Source: PLanc-01 sp034678485 (GTDB taxonomy: Bacteria; Planctomycetota; Phycisphaerae; Sedimentisphaerales; Anaerobacaceae). Taken from it: a stretch of DNA of 64,000 bases. The notes below the pieces were generated by a model. It did not search any database and was not told where the DNA came from. It saw nothing but the letters and a program-made list of their open reading frames with translations. Where the stretch lies: positions 1 to 64,000 of the forward strand of contig JAXDBU010000104.1 in assembly GCA_034678485.1 (NCBI GenBank), given 5' to 3'. The position numbers and the translations under genes are program-made. Positions 1 to 9,385 of the stretch are shown here, one piece after another (position 1 is the first letter of the stretch; the number at the start of each line of letters is the position of its first letter).

Positions 1-2456
1 TTTACTTCACTGGGCTCGGACCCCACGCGACCCTCTTCCAGCGAATCACGGTCGTAGCGGTATGTGATCGCCAGGGCCTTGTCCCCGAAATCCTTCATCT
101 TGTCCTCGTCCTTCTCGTTCACCAGGGCGTCGAGGAATTTCACATTATAGCCCCCGACCTGCTGGCTGTCGAAATAGATAATGCGCGAAGGCCGGACACT
201 TTCGGCAATGTCCAAACGCTTGATCACTTCGTAGATCATGCGAGTCACGAGGATCGACTCGCCTGGGACGCTGTCGCGGACGAAGGAACGGAATGGCTCG
301 CGTTCGCCCAGACGGAAGTTCTCTTGCGCCACGCGCCGAGCCTGCCGACGAAAGGACACAATGCGGCGGTTCTCCAGCAGGAACGACAGATCGAACACGT
401 CCTCGCTGCGAATCCGGTAGGAATCGCGAAACAGAGCGTTGCCGAAGTTGTCGAAGAGGTCGTCATCCTTGGGAAGCGACCGCCGCAGTTCTTCTTTGGT
501 GGGAAGCACGTGGGGCGTCAGCACGATAATCACCTCGCGTTTCACGTTGTTGCGGTTCTCCGACCGGAAGAACATTCCCACGAGCGGCAGGTCCCCCAGA
601 AACGGGACCTTGTCCATGGTCAGCGTGTTCTCTCTTGCGACCAGGCCGCCAATGATCAGCGGCGTGTTGTTGGCGATGCGGCTGTAGGTCTGCACGCGAC
701 GCGTCGACACGGTGGGTGCCGAAGCCAAGACCTCCGTAGGATCGTTGGACGATTTCAACTCCAGGTTAGCCCCCGGCACCTTGGCTGAGACGATCGTGTC
801 GATCAGCATGCTGACTTCCGTGCCGGTCTCATTGATGCGGGGCCGAATATTCAGAAGGATGCCCGTCGGCAGATACTCGAACGAGAAGGCCACGTTTCCG
901 CCATAGGCGCCCTGCAGGCTCGTCGCGATCGGAATGTCCTCACCGACGCGGATCGTGGACTGGCGGTTGTTGAGCGTCATGACCCCGGGTCGGGAGAGAA
1001 TCTCGGCCTTGCCCGTCCGGATTAGAGCCCGCAATACGATCTTCCAGTCCCAGTCGAACTTGGATTCGAAGAGGTCGCTGAGATTGGATATTTCTGCAAT
1101 GTTCAGATCCAGCGTATTGGTGTTCTCCGTACCGGCATTCAGGGAACCACCACTCAAGGTCAGAATGTCGGCATTCTTACTCATAATCCAGTTGATTCCG
1201 AGATCGCGGAGTCCCTCCTGGCTGATCTCCAGCACCATCGCGTCGATGTAGATCTGCCGGGCCGGACGGTCGATCAGGGTGTCCAGGATGCGGCGCACCT
1301 CGCTGAACTGCTCCGGATGGGCCCGATGAAAGAGCACCAGAAGCTGGTTCGTCGGCGAAGCGATCGTGTTGTCGGTCATGTCCGAGGCCGCACCGGGTGT
1401 CAACGACAGCTTGCTCCCTGTAGTCGTTGTTTTGGCGCCGATCAGGCCGGTGTATTCCTTCTTTGGGTCCTCGATGCACACGACGTACGGCAGCTTGTCG
1501 AACTCGACTTTTGGGGGCAGTTCTGTGGGTTTGGCCATCACCGTCACGCCCATACCCTTGAGCATGCTCAAGGCCGCTTCGGCGTCCACGTAGCTCAATT
1601 GAATGAGCTTGGCTTCCAGGTCTCGCACGAGCAGGCCGGTGCGCATTTCATTCAAAGAGGCGATGGTCTTGGTGATCGTCGGCTCGATCTGCGCCACGTC
1701 CGGATTGGCGGACAGCGCAGCATTCTCTGCGATGATGACACCGAGGACCCAGAGCTGCGGCGGCTGCGAGAGAAAACGGTGGTATCCAAGCCGCAATACG
1801 TGGGTGCCCGTCTCCGCGGCTCGGGCGACGATCCGATCTCCGATGACGTTCGTCGGCGGCGCCGGCAGCGCATCCGCGATCACCGACGAAGCGGCGACGT
1901 AGCCCAGTTCAGACTCCAGGCTCAACAGGAGACGAGCGATCATTTCGTTGATTTCGGTATCGCTGAGCTTGGGCAGCGTGATGAGTTTCGTGGCCTCCGC
2001 GGCCAGAGCCTGCGGGGCAGCCATGTCCACGGCGCCTGTTACGCCGACCTTCGCGGGGGCAGCGGCTGCCGGGGCCTCGACGGCGTTCGGATCCACGGCT
2101 TGTGCGATAGGCGCAGCCAGCGACGGCGCCGTATTTGCATCCGGCGTGGGAAGATCCGCCGCTTCCAGTGCCGCAGCCATTTGCTCCAACTGGGTCGGGT
2201 CGTCATCCTCGACCATAACGCCGTTCGCGACGCGAGGCTGCTCCATCGTGATGGTCTTGTCCGTTTCGACGGTGGGCGCACAACCGATGACCGAGAACAG
2301 GCCCAAGAGGCTCAGCCCTGCGATCGAACCGAACGCGAACCTGCCGACGACGGCCCGAGCCGGATTCTGCTTGCACACGCGTGTGGCAGAGGCGCTCGCG
2401 GCGGCGGTTGGTATCTGCATTTCCACATGGTGTCTTGCCTTGTCAACTTGAGTCAT
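1..2456 (-). CDS. Secretin (GspD/PilQ type), lipoprotein; C-terminal end lies beyond the window
   Basis: This should form the outer-membrane ring of a type II secretion or type IV pilus system. The reading frame opens with ATG at 2456 and runs off the left edge, giving at least 818 residues. A hydrophobic stretch at residues 43-58 ends in a lipobox (SVIG-Cys59). Residues about 275-325 and 395-420 look like secretin N-domains. The secretin core ends near residues 610-650 with VPFLGDLPLVGMFF and then IVLTPHVLP, both characteristic of the family. At least 165 further residues follow, longer than the usual tail. A second in-frame ATG at codon 13 is possible. A sigma-70-like promoter at 2627-2655 points into the gene. 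GspD versus PilQ cannot be decided because the partner genes are outside the window. Confidence 0.88.
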   Translation of the reverse strand, partial: MTQVDKARHHVEMQIPTAAASASATRVCKQNPARAVVGRFAFGSIAGLSLLGLFSVIGCAPTVETDKTITMEQPRVANGVMVEDDDPTQLEQMAAALEAADLPTPDANTAPSLAAPIAQAVDPNAVEAPAAAAPAKVGVTGAVDMAAPQALAAEATKLITLPKLSDTEINEMIARLLLSLESELGYVAASSVIADALPAPPTNVIGDRIVARAAETGTHVLRLGYHRFLSQPPQLWVLGVIIAENAALSANPDVAQIEPTITKTIASLNEMRTGLLVRDLEAKLIQLSYVDAEAALSMLKGMGVTVMAKPTELPPKVEFDKLPYVVCIEDPKKEYTGLIGAKTTTTGSKLSLTPGAASDMTDNTIASPTNQLLVLFHRAHPEQFSEVRRILDTLIDRPARQIYIDAMVLEISQEGLRDLGINWIMSKNADILTLSGGSLNAGTENTNTLDLNIAEISNLSDLFESKFDWDWKIVLRALIRTGKAEILSRPGVMTLNNRQSTIRVGEDIPIATSLQGAYGGNVAFSFEYLPTGILLNIRPRINETGTEVSMLIDTIVSAKVPGANLELKSSNDPTEVLASAPTVSTRRVQTYSRIANNTPLIIGGLVARENTLTMDKVPFLGDLPLVGMFFRSENRNNVKREVIIVLTPHVLPTKEELRRSLPKDDDLFDNFGNALFRDSYRIRSEDVFDLSFLLENRRIVSFRRQARRVAQENFRLGEREPFRSFVRDSVPGESILVTRMIYEVIKRLDIAESVRPSRIIYFDSQQVGGYNVKFLDALVNEKDEDKMKDFGDKALAITYRYDRDSLEEGRVGSEPSEV

Positions 2457-2626
2457 TTCTTCAGCCCTCATTCAAGAGAACACGATTGATGACACCTTCT
2501 GGCAGCGACGATCCAATATCCCAATCCCCCGCGAGGCGCGGTTTCTCAACCGTGACTCGCGAGAGGCCACCATACCATGGTCAGAACCGGCGATTGTCCA
2601 CCGCCGGCCCACCTGTCAGGCCTGCC

Positions 2627-2655
2627 ATTATACTCCAGGAGACCTCTTTTGCCAA
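2627..2655 (-). promoter_or_regulatory. Sigma-70-type promoter for the secretin gene
   Basis: Read on the minus strand: -35 TTGGCA (2655-2650), exactly 17 bases, then a perfect TATAAT (2632-2627). The predicted transcript starts near 2620 and has a leader of about 165 bases before the ATG at 2456. Confidence 0.65.
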
Positions 2656-2739
2656 AGATTGCCAGTATATCGCTGCACAGAGAAGGAATCAATCGCGGCG
2701 CGGGGGACATATCGGTTTGTGAGTAATTCCCGAAAGCAG

Positions 2740-2768
2740 TTTACACGCTCGATGCCGCTCTGTACTAT
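2740..2768 (+). promoter_or_regulatory. Sigma-70-type promoter for the SdiA-regulated-like lipoprotein
   Basis: TTTACA (2740-2745), 17 bases, TACTAT (2763-2768). Start of transcription is predicted near 2775, about 85 bases before the ATG at 2860. Confidence 0.5.
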
Positions 2769-2859
2769 GTCCGGGCCTGACGTTTGTTGCGCGACGACCG
2801 CATGACGGCCATCGCACCAATGTGGTCAAGACCGATATTATCCTGGGAGATTATGGCGA

Positions 2860-3699
2860 ATGCGTGTATGCTCGGGTTTGCTGACGTGTGTGGTGGTGTC
2901 CTGTGCTGTGGTGGTTGGGTGCAGAAGTGTGACGGGTCCCGAGCGGCTGCTTCAGAGAATCGTGTTTCCCAATGAGTGGGTCGGCGAGATAGAAAAAGGG
3001 GAGGTAAATGAACCCTCCGGGATCTGCTGGCATGCTTCGCGCCGGACCCTCTTCGTGGTGGGCGACGAAGGCGACATCTATGAGCTGACCGCCGACGGCG
3101 CATTGGCCAAGAAGAAACGGATTCAACCCGCCGATTTCGAGGGAGTGACCTACGATCCCGCGACCGGCCTCTTGTACGTTGTGATCGAAGAGGAGGAGGC
3201 CATCCTCGAGATCGATCCGGAGACATTCGAGGTCCTGCGGGAGTTCACGCTGCCCCGGGAGTTCCAGGGACGGACGCTGTTGCGAGCCGGGGGAGAGGGG
3301 GTCGAAGCCCTGACCTTCCTTCCCGATCCGGGGCATCCGGAAGGCGGGGTATTCTACGTGGGCAATCAGGCCTTCACGCTCTCGGACGAACAGGACATCT
3401 CCGCGGTGTTCCTCATGGAGCTGCCACTGCGCACGCGAGTGGGCGAACCCAGAATCACCGGATACTTCTCGCCGGGCATCATCGACCTGTCGGGTCTGTA
3501 CTACGATCCGGCGACCGATCGCATCCTGCTCATCAGCGATGCGACGAACCTGCTGCTCGAGTACTCGCGGGACCATCGGCTTCTGAGCGTTTACGCATTC
3601 CCTGGGGACAACCAGGAGGGCGTCACCGTCGATCCCGACGGGTATGTCTACATCGCGCAGGACTCAGGAGGCATCGTCAAGCTCAAGTGGCTTCGCTAA
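2860..3699 (+). CDS. SdiA-regulated (YjiK-like) beta-propeller lipoprotein
   Basis: The protein has 279 residues. An N-terminal hydrophobic segment ends with a lipobox-like VVVGC (Cys21), so it is probably a lipid-anchored envelope protein. The body has propeller-style repeats: EPSGICWHASRRTLFVVGDEG near residue 50, FEGVTYDPATGLLYVV near 90, LSGLYYDPATDRILLI near 210 and QEGVTVDPDGYVYIAQ near 255. This pattern fits the SdiA-regulated domain family, whose biochemical role is unknown; related propellers bind metals or hydrolyse phosphoesters. It converges with the channel gene on the minus strand, leaving only 6 bases between the stop codons. Confidence 0.72.
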   Translation: MRVCSGLLTCVVVSCAVVVGCRSVTGPERLLQRIVFPNEWVGEIEKGEVNEPSGICWHASRRTLFVVGDEGDIYELTADGALAKKKRIQPADFEGVTYDPATGLLYVVIEEEEAILEIDPETFEVLREFTLPREFQGRTLLRAGGEGVEALTFLPDPGHPEGGVFYVGNQAFTLSDEQDISAVFLMELPLRTRVGEPRITGYFSPGIIDLSGLYYDPATDRILLISDATNLLLEYSRDHRLLSVYAFPGDNQEGVTVDPDGYVYIAQDSGGIVKLKWLR

Positions 3700-3705
3700 A
3701 CACGT

Positions 3706-5985
3706 TCAGTGTGTCTCGAATCCGGTCTTCAGGTTCGGCGAGGAGAACGCCATCGCAATCAGTGCATCTCCCTGCTCGATCCGAAACTCCCCGTCGCTTG
3801 TGCCGGGCGTGCCCATCCTCGGGTTCATGATGACCTGCTCCTGCCTGCGAATTCCGAGCAGGATCACGGGGTTCGTGCGATCTCGGTTTGCATACAGAAT
3901 CTGTGCACATTCAGCGAAGGTCTTTCCGACGAAGGAGTCCGGATACGATTCCTGCGGAATGATGTAAATCTCATTTCCCTCGAAGGAGTAGGTGAGCAGG
4001 TCCTTGTAGACGACCGATAGCTGCTTGTTCACCGCGCAGTGAGCGAGGATGCCGACGCCGATCTCGGTGGTGCAGATGGTCTCGTCGGCCCCGGCGTCCC
4101 GGAGGTGCTGGCTGTTGTCCGAATTGACGACCTCCGCGATGATATGGGGTCTGCGCTTCTTGCATTCGCTGAGCAGAGCCAGAATGATCATGGCGCTCTT
4201 GGCGTCTGGGTCGGGACTCTGGTCGTCGGCGAGCACGATCACCGTGTCCGCGAGGCTCACCCGGGCGGTCTTGAGCGTCCCATGGCGAATCGGGTCTTCG
4301 CTGATGCAGTACACCTTGTGGGAGGGGTGGGCCTTTTGGAATTCCTTGTCGTTCTGCAGCTTGTTGTCGATGATGACGATATCGGCGTTCGGCTTGCCCT
4401 CAGGGTGTCGCAGCTCGCTGATGACGCGTTTTCCCCGGGCGTTCCAATTGCAGATAATGATGTGATCCGTGACATCCTTTGGCATCTTGATCTCCTCCCT
4501 TCGTAGGAAGGCGGCCGCAAAGCGTCCGGCCACCGCACCGAAGAAGAACACGCTCAGAATGAATATGAGAACGGAAATCACCCGCCCCGGCCAGGTGATC
4601 GGATAGCGGTCTTCGAATCCGCTGAACAGGTACACCGTGATCGACCAGAACGATTCCGGAATGCTCTCGAAGGACCGGTTGTTGTATCGCTCGCAGAAGA
4701 ACATGACGAGTGTTCCGATCACGTAAAGGCAGATGAACGTGATGATGAGTCGGACGTGAGCGTGCTGCTGCGTGAACCGTCGGATGGTGGATCGATACCT
4801 CACGGCGTAGGCCAGCACGATGATGCAGACGCCGGCCCAGAGGATCGCCGGCAAATAGTCCGAAAGCGTCCTCTTCAGGATCCCTCGTTCGCGGAAGTAG
4901 GCCATCGATTCCGGATGGATCGGGATGATCGGCTTCGTGCGATGGTCCACGATCCCATAGAGTGCCTCGTTCAGGGAGAATCGGTATCCGCTGAGGTCGG
5001 CGCCCTCGACGCCATGCCTCATGCGAATGGTCTGCTCCTTTTCGAAGATCAGCTTCGTGACGTTCTTGACGAAATTGGGGGGCAGCTTGTGAATGTGATT
5101 TCTCGTCTCGTCGAAATGGCTGCGTGCCACAAGGATCGCGCGCACCCCCACGGCCTTCACCGGCTTATCCTGCGTGCTGTACGTGTGCGCGGGGATCTCC
5201 GTGTACACGAAGTAGGGGAACGCGCGGATCAGCCGGTTGGCCAGGCCCTCGTTGACGGGAATGAGCGTCACGTAGTCCTGGAGCGAGATGCCGTCGACCT
5301 TCTCCGTGAACAGCGGCGTCGGGATTCCCGCCGTGACACACGCGGCGTCCAGGGAATTGGCCAGCAGCATATCCCTGGCCTGGGAGAAATTACATCGAAC
5401 GTCGGTCAGGTCTGCCGCTTCCCACCCGTCCAGCGCAAAGATCACCGTCGCACTATTGCTGGTGTTTTCCGGCGGGGCCCCCGTGCGGATTCTCCTGCCT
5501 TTCAACTGATCCAGGTGCTCTATGCCGCTCTTGCGCGTCGCGATGATCTGGATGAGTTCGGTGTACAGCGATGCGATGGCCAAGGCCTTCGTCGAGGGCA
5601 GGCAGAACATCTCCCGGCCGTGGCTGAAGTAATAAGCCGTGTCGTTCTGCACCAAGGCCAGGTCCACCTGTTCCTTGTCCAGCAGGCGCAGATTCTCGAG
5701 TGCCCCCGATGTCTCGACCACCTCGACGCTGACATGGTCTGGATAGGCCTCCTCGATCACCCGCTTGATCCCGCATCCAATCGGGTAGTAGACGCCCGTC
5801 TTGCTCCCTGTGGCCAGACGAAGCGCGACCTTCTCCGCGGTCGCACCGCCAAGCGGACGACAGAGAACCACCAGCAGGGCCAGGACGACCCGACAAGAGA
5901 ATCCCCTGAGAATTCCTGGCCCCGATAGAGCGCGTGCCCCCACGACCGTTCTGAATGGCATGAATCGTTGGTGTGTTGGTTCCAT
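3706..5985 (-). CDS. TAXI-type solute-binding domain fused to a two-helix ion-channel pore and RCK (TrkA-N/TrkA-C) domains
   Basis: The 759-residue protein has, in order: a hydrophobic export segment (about 32-47); a TAXI/NMT1-like periplasmic binding domain (about 52-345, with LATGSKTGVYYPIG at 57-70); a membrane helix (about 377-396); a second helix (412-431); a pore-loop region (443-460); a third helix (466-490); an RCK-N Rossmann domain (507-640, HIIICNWNARGK); and an RCK-C-like end (about 665-745). The pore loop ends SGFEDRYPIT, which lines up with the potassium filter VGYGDIYPVT but reads SGFED in place of VGYGD. TAXI proteins normally feed TRAP transporters; no TRAP membrane gene is present here. 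The architecture suggests a ligand-gated channel comparable in plan to GluR0. A start at codon 9 (5961) is possible; neither start has a clear ribosome site. Confidence 0.82.
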   Translation of the reverse strand: MEPTHQRFMPFRTVVGARALSGPGILRGFSCRVVLALLVVLCRPLGGATAEKVALRLATGSKTGVYYPIGCGIKRVIEEAYPDHVSVEVVETSGALENLRLLDKEQVDLALVQNDTAYYFSHGREMFCLPSTKALAIASLYTELIQIIATRKSGIEHLDQLKGRRIRTGAPPENTSNSATVIFALDGWEAADLTDVRCNFSQARDMLLANSLDAACVTAGIPTPLFTEKVDGISLQDYVTLIPVNEGLANRLIRAFPYFVYTEIPAHTYSTQDKPVKAVGVRAILVARSHFDETRNHIHKLPPNFVKNVTKLIFEKEQTIRMRHGVEGADLSGYRFSLNEALYGIVDHRTKPIIPIHPESMAYFRERGILKRTLSDYLPAILWAGVCIIVLAYAVRYRSTIRRFTQQHAHVRLIITFICLYVIGTLVMFFCERYNNRSFESIPESFWSITVYLFSGFEDRYPITWPGRVISVLIFILSVFFFGAVAGRFAAAFLRREEIKMPKDVTDHIIICNWNARGKRVISELRHPEGKPNADIVIIDNKLQNDKEFQKAHPSHKVYCISEDPIRHGTLKTARVSLADTVIVLADDQSPDPDAKSAMIILALLSECKKRRPHIIAEVVNSDNSQHLRDAGADETICTTEIGVGILAHCAVNKQLSVVYKDLLTYSFEGNEIYIIPQESYPDSFVGKTFAECAQILYANRDRTNPVILLGIRRQEQVIMNPRMGTPGTSDGEFRIEQGDALIAMAFSSPNLKTGFETH

Positions 5986-6044
5986 ATCATTTCGGACAAC
6001 GAGTTTTGCGGGCCAGGCGAGCGGTGCGCCAGCTTACAGAGTGC

Positions 6045-6073
6045 AGTATCGCCATCCATCGACCGGTTGTCAA
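6045..6073 (-). promoter_or_regulatory. Promoter for the TAXI-channel fusion
   Basis: Minus strand: consensus TTGACA (6073-6068), 17 bases, GATACT (6050-6045, 4 of 6 matches). It lies about 60 bases upstream of the ATG at 5985. Confidence 0.55.
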
Positions 6074-6122
6074 TGCCCCGACTGTCAATGTCTGCAACCT
6101 CCGATAACAACGCTGGGGCCGA

Positions 6123-6151
6123 TTGATTCCCGTCGCCGGTCATGGTATACT
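6123..6151 (+). promoter_or_regulatory. Promoter for the secreted dikinase-like gene
   Basis: TTGATT (6123-6128), 17 bases, TATACT (6146-6151). The predicted leader to the ATG at 6214 is about 55 bases. It is back to back with the promoter of the TAXI-channel gene. Confidence 0.5.
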
Positions 6152-6213
6152 ATCAGCATGTAACCGTTTGGAGCACGGGTCCTTCGTATATCCTTGAGGA
6201 AGGTGTGGCGAAA

Positions 6214-9159
6214 ATGAACTCACGGGCTACTCTGCCGTTTCTGCTGCTGCTGGTTGTTGCTTCACCCGGTTTGAGAGCACAGGACGAGTCGGAAGGGCCC
6301 TGGAAGAACCAGATCAGCTTCCCGGACGACGCGTTTCAAAGTTGGACGTCGCCGCCCTACATCAAGTTCACGATCATCACGAAGGAGGGGTACGATCCGA
6401 ACGTGGTCTACTACCAGGACTGCACCCAGTACGACTACCACTACGACTTCGCGCTCAAGTGCCTGGAACCGTTCGTGGGCATGACCATCGAGGAGTTCGA
6501 CGCGGTTACGCTTCATGCGACGGGCCAGCAGGCGATCCTGGGGGCGGTGATCCTGCCGGCGTGGCACGATCCGGCCTTCAACGAGTACGGGATTCAGCTC
6601 ACGCGCACCGATGCCTACACGCGCGAAGAGACCCTCGCGATCTTCAACCTCGTGAAGGCCTCCGTCATCGCCGATGCGAACGTGACCGCGTATTACTTCC
6701 CGACCTACGAGCAATATTCCGTGGCCCAGGTGAACCGCGAGTGGTTCGAGGCGCGGGGCATCCCGGTCGGCTCGACCGCCCAGTGGTCGGAGGGCGGCGC
6801 GATCTACTCCACAGGCTGGACCCTGGGAACCCTCAAGCAGGTTACGGGCTCCGACATCCAGCGGGCGTACACCGCCGGCGAGCTGACGCCGGACGATATC
6901 CTTCTTACGGACGGCGTGCCCGCGGAAATCCCCTCCGTCACCGGGATCATCACGTTGACGGCCTCCACGCCCAACTCGCACGTCGCGATCCTGTCACGAT
7001 CTCAGGGCGTTCCGTTCGTCCATCTGGTGGACGACGACGCTGCGCTCGCCCGGTCGCTCGTCGGGCACTGCGTCTATCTGGCGGCCACGCAGTCCCGCTA
7101 TGATGAGACGATCAAGGTCCTCGACGCCGCCTCTCTGAGCGAAGACGAGAAGTCCGCTCTGCTGGCGATGAAGAAGTATGCGCCGCTGGTGATCCAGCCC
7201 ATGACCTCGCGAGGCGATCTCTGGGCGGACACGAGCGACCTGACGCCCTCGGACATCCGTTGCTTCGGGGGTAAGGCGTCGAACTTCGGCGTCCTTCGCC
7301 GGGCCTTCCCGGACGATTCGCCCGCCGCGATGGCGTTCTCATTCGATCTGTGGACGGGTTTCCTCGACCAGCGACTGCCCGAATCGGCGGGAGGCAGAAG
7401 ACTCCGCGAGGCAATCGCAGATCGTTTGGCGGACTACACGGCGTATCCGCCTGCCGATCTGGAGGCCCTCTCGGACGATCTCGACGCGATTCGCGATCTG
7501 TTCAAGGATACCCAGACGACCGGCTTCGGCGCATCGGAGACCCTGGTCATCGGCGCCCTGCGGGATTTCGGGTTCGACGCGAACAGCAAGATCCGGTTCC
7601 GCAGCTCGACCAACGTCGAGGACAGCGACCAGTTCACCGGCGCCGGCCTGTACGATAGCTTCAGCGGCTGCCTGGCGGACGATACGGACGACGATACATC
7701 GGGTCCGTGCGCCTGCGATCCCTCGGAGGGCAATGAACGCGGCGTGTTCCGCGCGATCCGCAAGGTCTTCGCCAGCTTCTACAACGACAACGCCTTCCTG
7801 GAGCGGCTCAAGCACGACGTGAACGAGGCCGAGGTGGGCATGGCCTTGCTCGTGCACCATTCGTTCCCCGACGAGATCGAGCTGGCCAACGGGGTCGCCA
7901 CGCTGGAACGGGGCTCCGACGAGCGGTGGTCGGCCGGCATCGTCTCCCAGAAGGGCGCGGTCTCCGTGACCAATCCGCCGACGGACGCGGTGCCCGAAGA
8001 GGTCTGGATCGAGGTCTGGGGTTCCGATCCATACGTGGAGGTCCGCCAGCGCTCGAGCCTCGTCTCGCTCCGCGAGAATACCGTGCTCGAATGGGAGAGT
8101 GATTACGTCGAGCTGTACAATCTGCTCGTGACCGCGGGCGACCTGTACTGCAAGGAGACGGGCAAACAGGACATCGTCCTGGACTTTGAGTTCAAGAAGA
8201 CCGCGCCCGACGACAAGCTGGTCGTCAAGCAGATTCGCGAGATCCCGCAGGCGGGCAATGCCGAGTACGAGACACCCTTCCTGTTGGGCCAGGCGACGAC
8301 CTACTGGATGCTCCAGGGTCGCGGCGGAAACGTCTTCACCAATCACCGCCTCAAGTCCCGCTGGACGCTGGCGCCCAGGAGCGTCTGGCTCGACGACCGG
8401 AACCTGGAGCAATGCCTGTACGATCAGGTGACGATCGAGTACGTCGCGGACGGCGAGATTCGACAGGTCATCGGGAGTCTGTCCTTGCTGCCCGATGCTT
8501 CGCACGTTTACACGCCTCCCCAGTCGGCGTGGGATTCCCCCGTCCTGACGGACAGTTGGCGATTCGCCGACCAGAGCAACCCGCGGACGTACCGGCTCCA
8601 GACGATGGCGATGTTCGGCGCGGTCGTGCCCGATCCCGTGGTGACGATCGGTGATTTCCGCATCGACATGGAGGTTGCGTACGATCAGCCTGTCCCCGTC
8701 GATCTGAACGATGTCACGACCGACGAGACCGCGAGCGTGATGCTCTATCAGCCGTGGGAGCCCACGGCCGACGACGAGATTCTGGAGTGTTCCCTGGACG
8801 ATCCCAACACCGGCGTATCGATCTGCACGCGGTTCTACATGCGATGGAGCTGGAACTGGACCTCGCCCACGTCGATCCAGTTCGCGAGCACGCGGATCGA
8901 GGGCCTGACGACCGAGCCGATCCTCCTGACCGGCTACTTCTCCCAGAGCGTCGGCGGCGGGGCGCACCTGTGCCCGAAGAATTTCCTCTTCGAGCCCGGC
9001 TTGGAACCCGGCATTTCGCAGCAGACCCTGGACGAGCTGATTGCGAAGAACGTCCGTCTGATCTACTACACGACCGGCGCCCGCGAGTGCCGTCCCACCG
9101 AACGCAAGGACACGCCCCCGTTCATCGGCTTCTACGGCTTCGACGCGCCCATCGAGTGA
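6214..9159 (+). CDS. Secreted PEP/pyruvate-binding (dikinase-like) protein: phosphohistidine swivel domain followed by PPDK_N ATP-grasp domain
   Basis: The start at 6214 is chosen because a ribosome site (GAGGAAGG, near 6195-6202) precedes it and it begins a signal peptide (MNSRATLPFLLLLVVASPGLRA), giving 981 residues. Residues about 238-271 resemble the PEP-utiliser mobile domain, with TPNSHVAILSR carrying the candidate phospho-histidine. Residues about 350-710 are a PPDK_N/ATP-grasp domain (GGKASNFGVL; RFRSSTNVEDSDQFTGAG). The last 250 residues are unrecognised. The order swivel then ATP-grasp is the reverse of PEP synthase and matches alpha-glucan water dikinases; the PEP-binding TIM barrel is absent. 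A signal peptide on an ATP-dependent enzyme is odd. A broken paralog lies at 62645-63863. Confidence 0.72.
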   Translation: MNSRATLPFLLLLVVASPGLRAQDESEGPWKNQISFPDDAFQSWTSPPYIKFTIITKEGYDPNVVYYQDCTQYDYHYDFALKCLEPFVGMTIEEFDAVTLHATGQQAILGAVILPAWHDPAFNEYGIQLTRTDAYTREETLAIFNLVKASVIADANVTAYYFPTYEQYSVAQVNREWFEARGIPVGSTAQWSEGGAIYSTGWTLGTLKQVTGSDIQRAYTAGELTPDDILLTDGVPAEIPSVTGIITLTASTPNSHVAILSRSQGVPFVHLVDDDAALARSLVGHCVYLAATQSRYDETIKVLDAASLSEDEKSALLAMKKYAPLVIQPMTSRGDLWADTSDLTPSDIRCFGGKASNFGVLRRAFPDDSPAAMAFSFDLWTGFLDQRLPESAGGRRLREAIADRLADYTAYPPADLEALSDDLDAIRDLFKDTQTTGFGASETLVIGALRDFGFDANSKIRFRSSTNVEDSDQFTGAGLYDSFSGCLADDTDDDTSGPCACDPSEGNERGVFRAIRKVFASFYNDNAFLERLKHDVNEAEVGMALLVHHSFPDEIELANGVATLERGSDERWSAGIVSQKGAVSVTNPPTDAVPEEVWIEVWGSDPYVEVRQRSSLVSLRENTVLEWESDYVELYNLLVTAGDLYCKETGKQDIVLDFEFKKTAPDDKLVVKQIREIPQAGNAEYETPFLLGQATTYWMLQGRGGNVFTNHRLKSRWTLAPRSVWLDDRNLEQCLYDQVTIEYVADGEIRQVIGSLSLLPDASHVYTPPQSAWDSPVLTDSWRFADQSNPRTYRLQTMAMFGAVVPDPVVTIGDFRIDMEVAYDQPVPVDLNDVTTDETASVMLYQPWEPTADDEILECSLDDPNTGVSICTRFYMRWSWNWTSPTSIQFASTRIEGLTTEPILLTGYFSQSVGGGAHLCPKNFLFEPGLEPGISQQTLDELIAKNVRLIYYTTGARECRPTERKDTPPFIGFYGFDAPIE

Positions 9160-9208
9160 GCATCGCGGTTCGCGGAGCAAGACGGTGTGTGATGTGCGCC
9201 CCACGCCT

Positions 9209-9306
9209 TTGTCATCCTGAGCGACAGCGAAGGACCTGGGCAGGGCAGGAGAACCAATCACGTTCGTGTTTGGGGCCCGGGTGCTTCACTCCGTTCAGCA
9301 TGACAA
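9209..9306. repeat. Dispersed inverted-repeat element, family A
   Basis: The left arm begins TTGTCATCCTGAGCGACAGC and the right arm ends CCGTTCAGCATGACAA, an imperfect palindrome of about 98 bases. Related copies lie at 13094-13184, and half copies at 16763-16792 and 18262-18294. No transposase is nearby; it looks like a REP- or MITE-type non-autonomous repeat. Confidence 0.65.
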
Positions 9307-9385
9307 GTCTGGGGGGACCAGTTTCCTCTGGGTGTATGACCGTGTTTGCGGCCTCCCGGATCGCGACGAGACGTTGCCGCGACTC

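Larger units (their letters stand above)
2457..2859. other. Divergent intergenic region (403 bp)
   Basis: This stretch separates the secretin gene (minus) from the SdiA-regulated-like gene (plus). It holds one good promoter in each direction (2627-2655 minus, 2740-2768 plus). I see no gene, RNA or repeat in the rest. Confidence 0.6.

Noticed and set aside
1317..2489. A 390-residue open frame on the plus strand at the left end
   Set aside because: It is antisense to the secretin gene, whose minus-strand frame has a lipoprotein signal and secretin motifs and continues past the edge.
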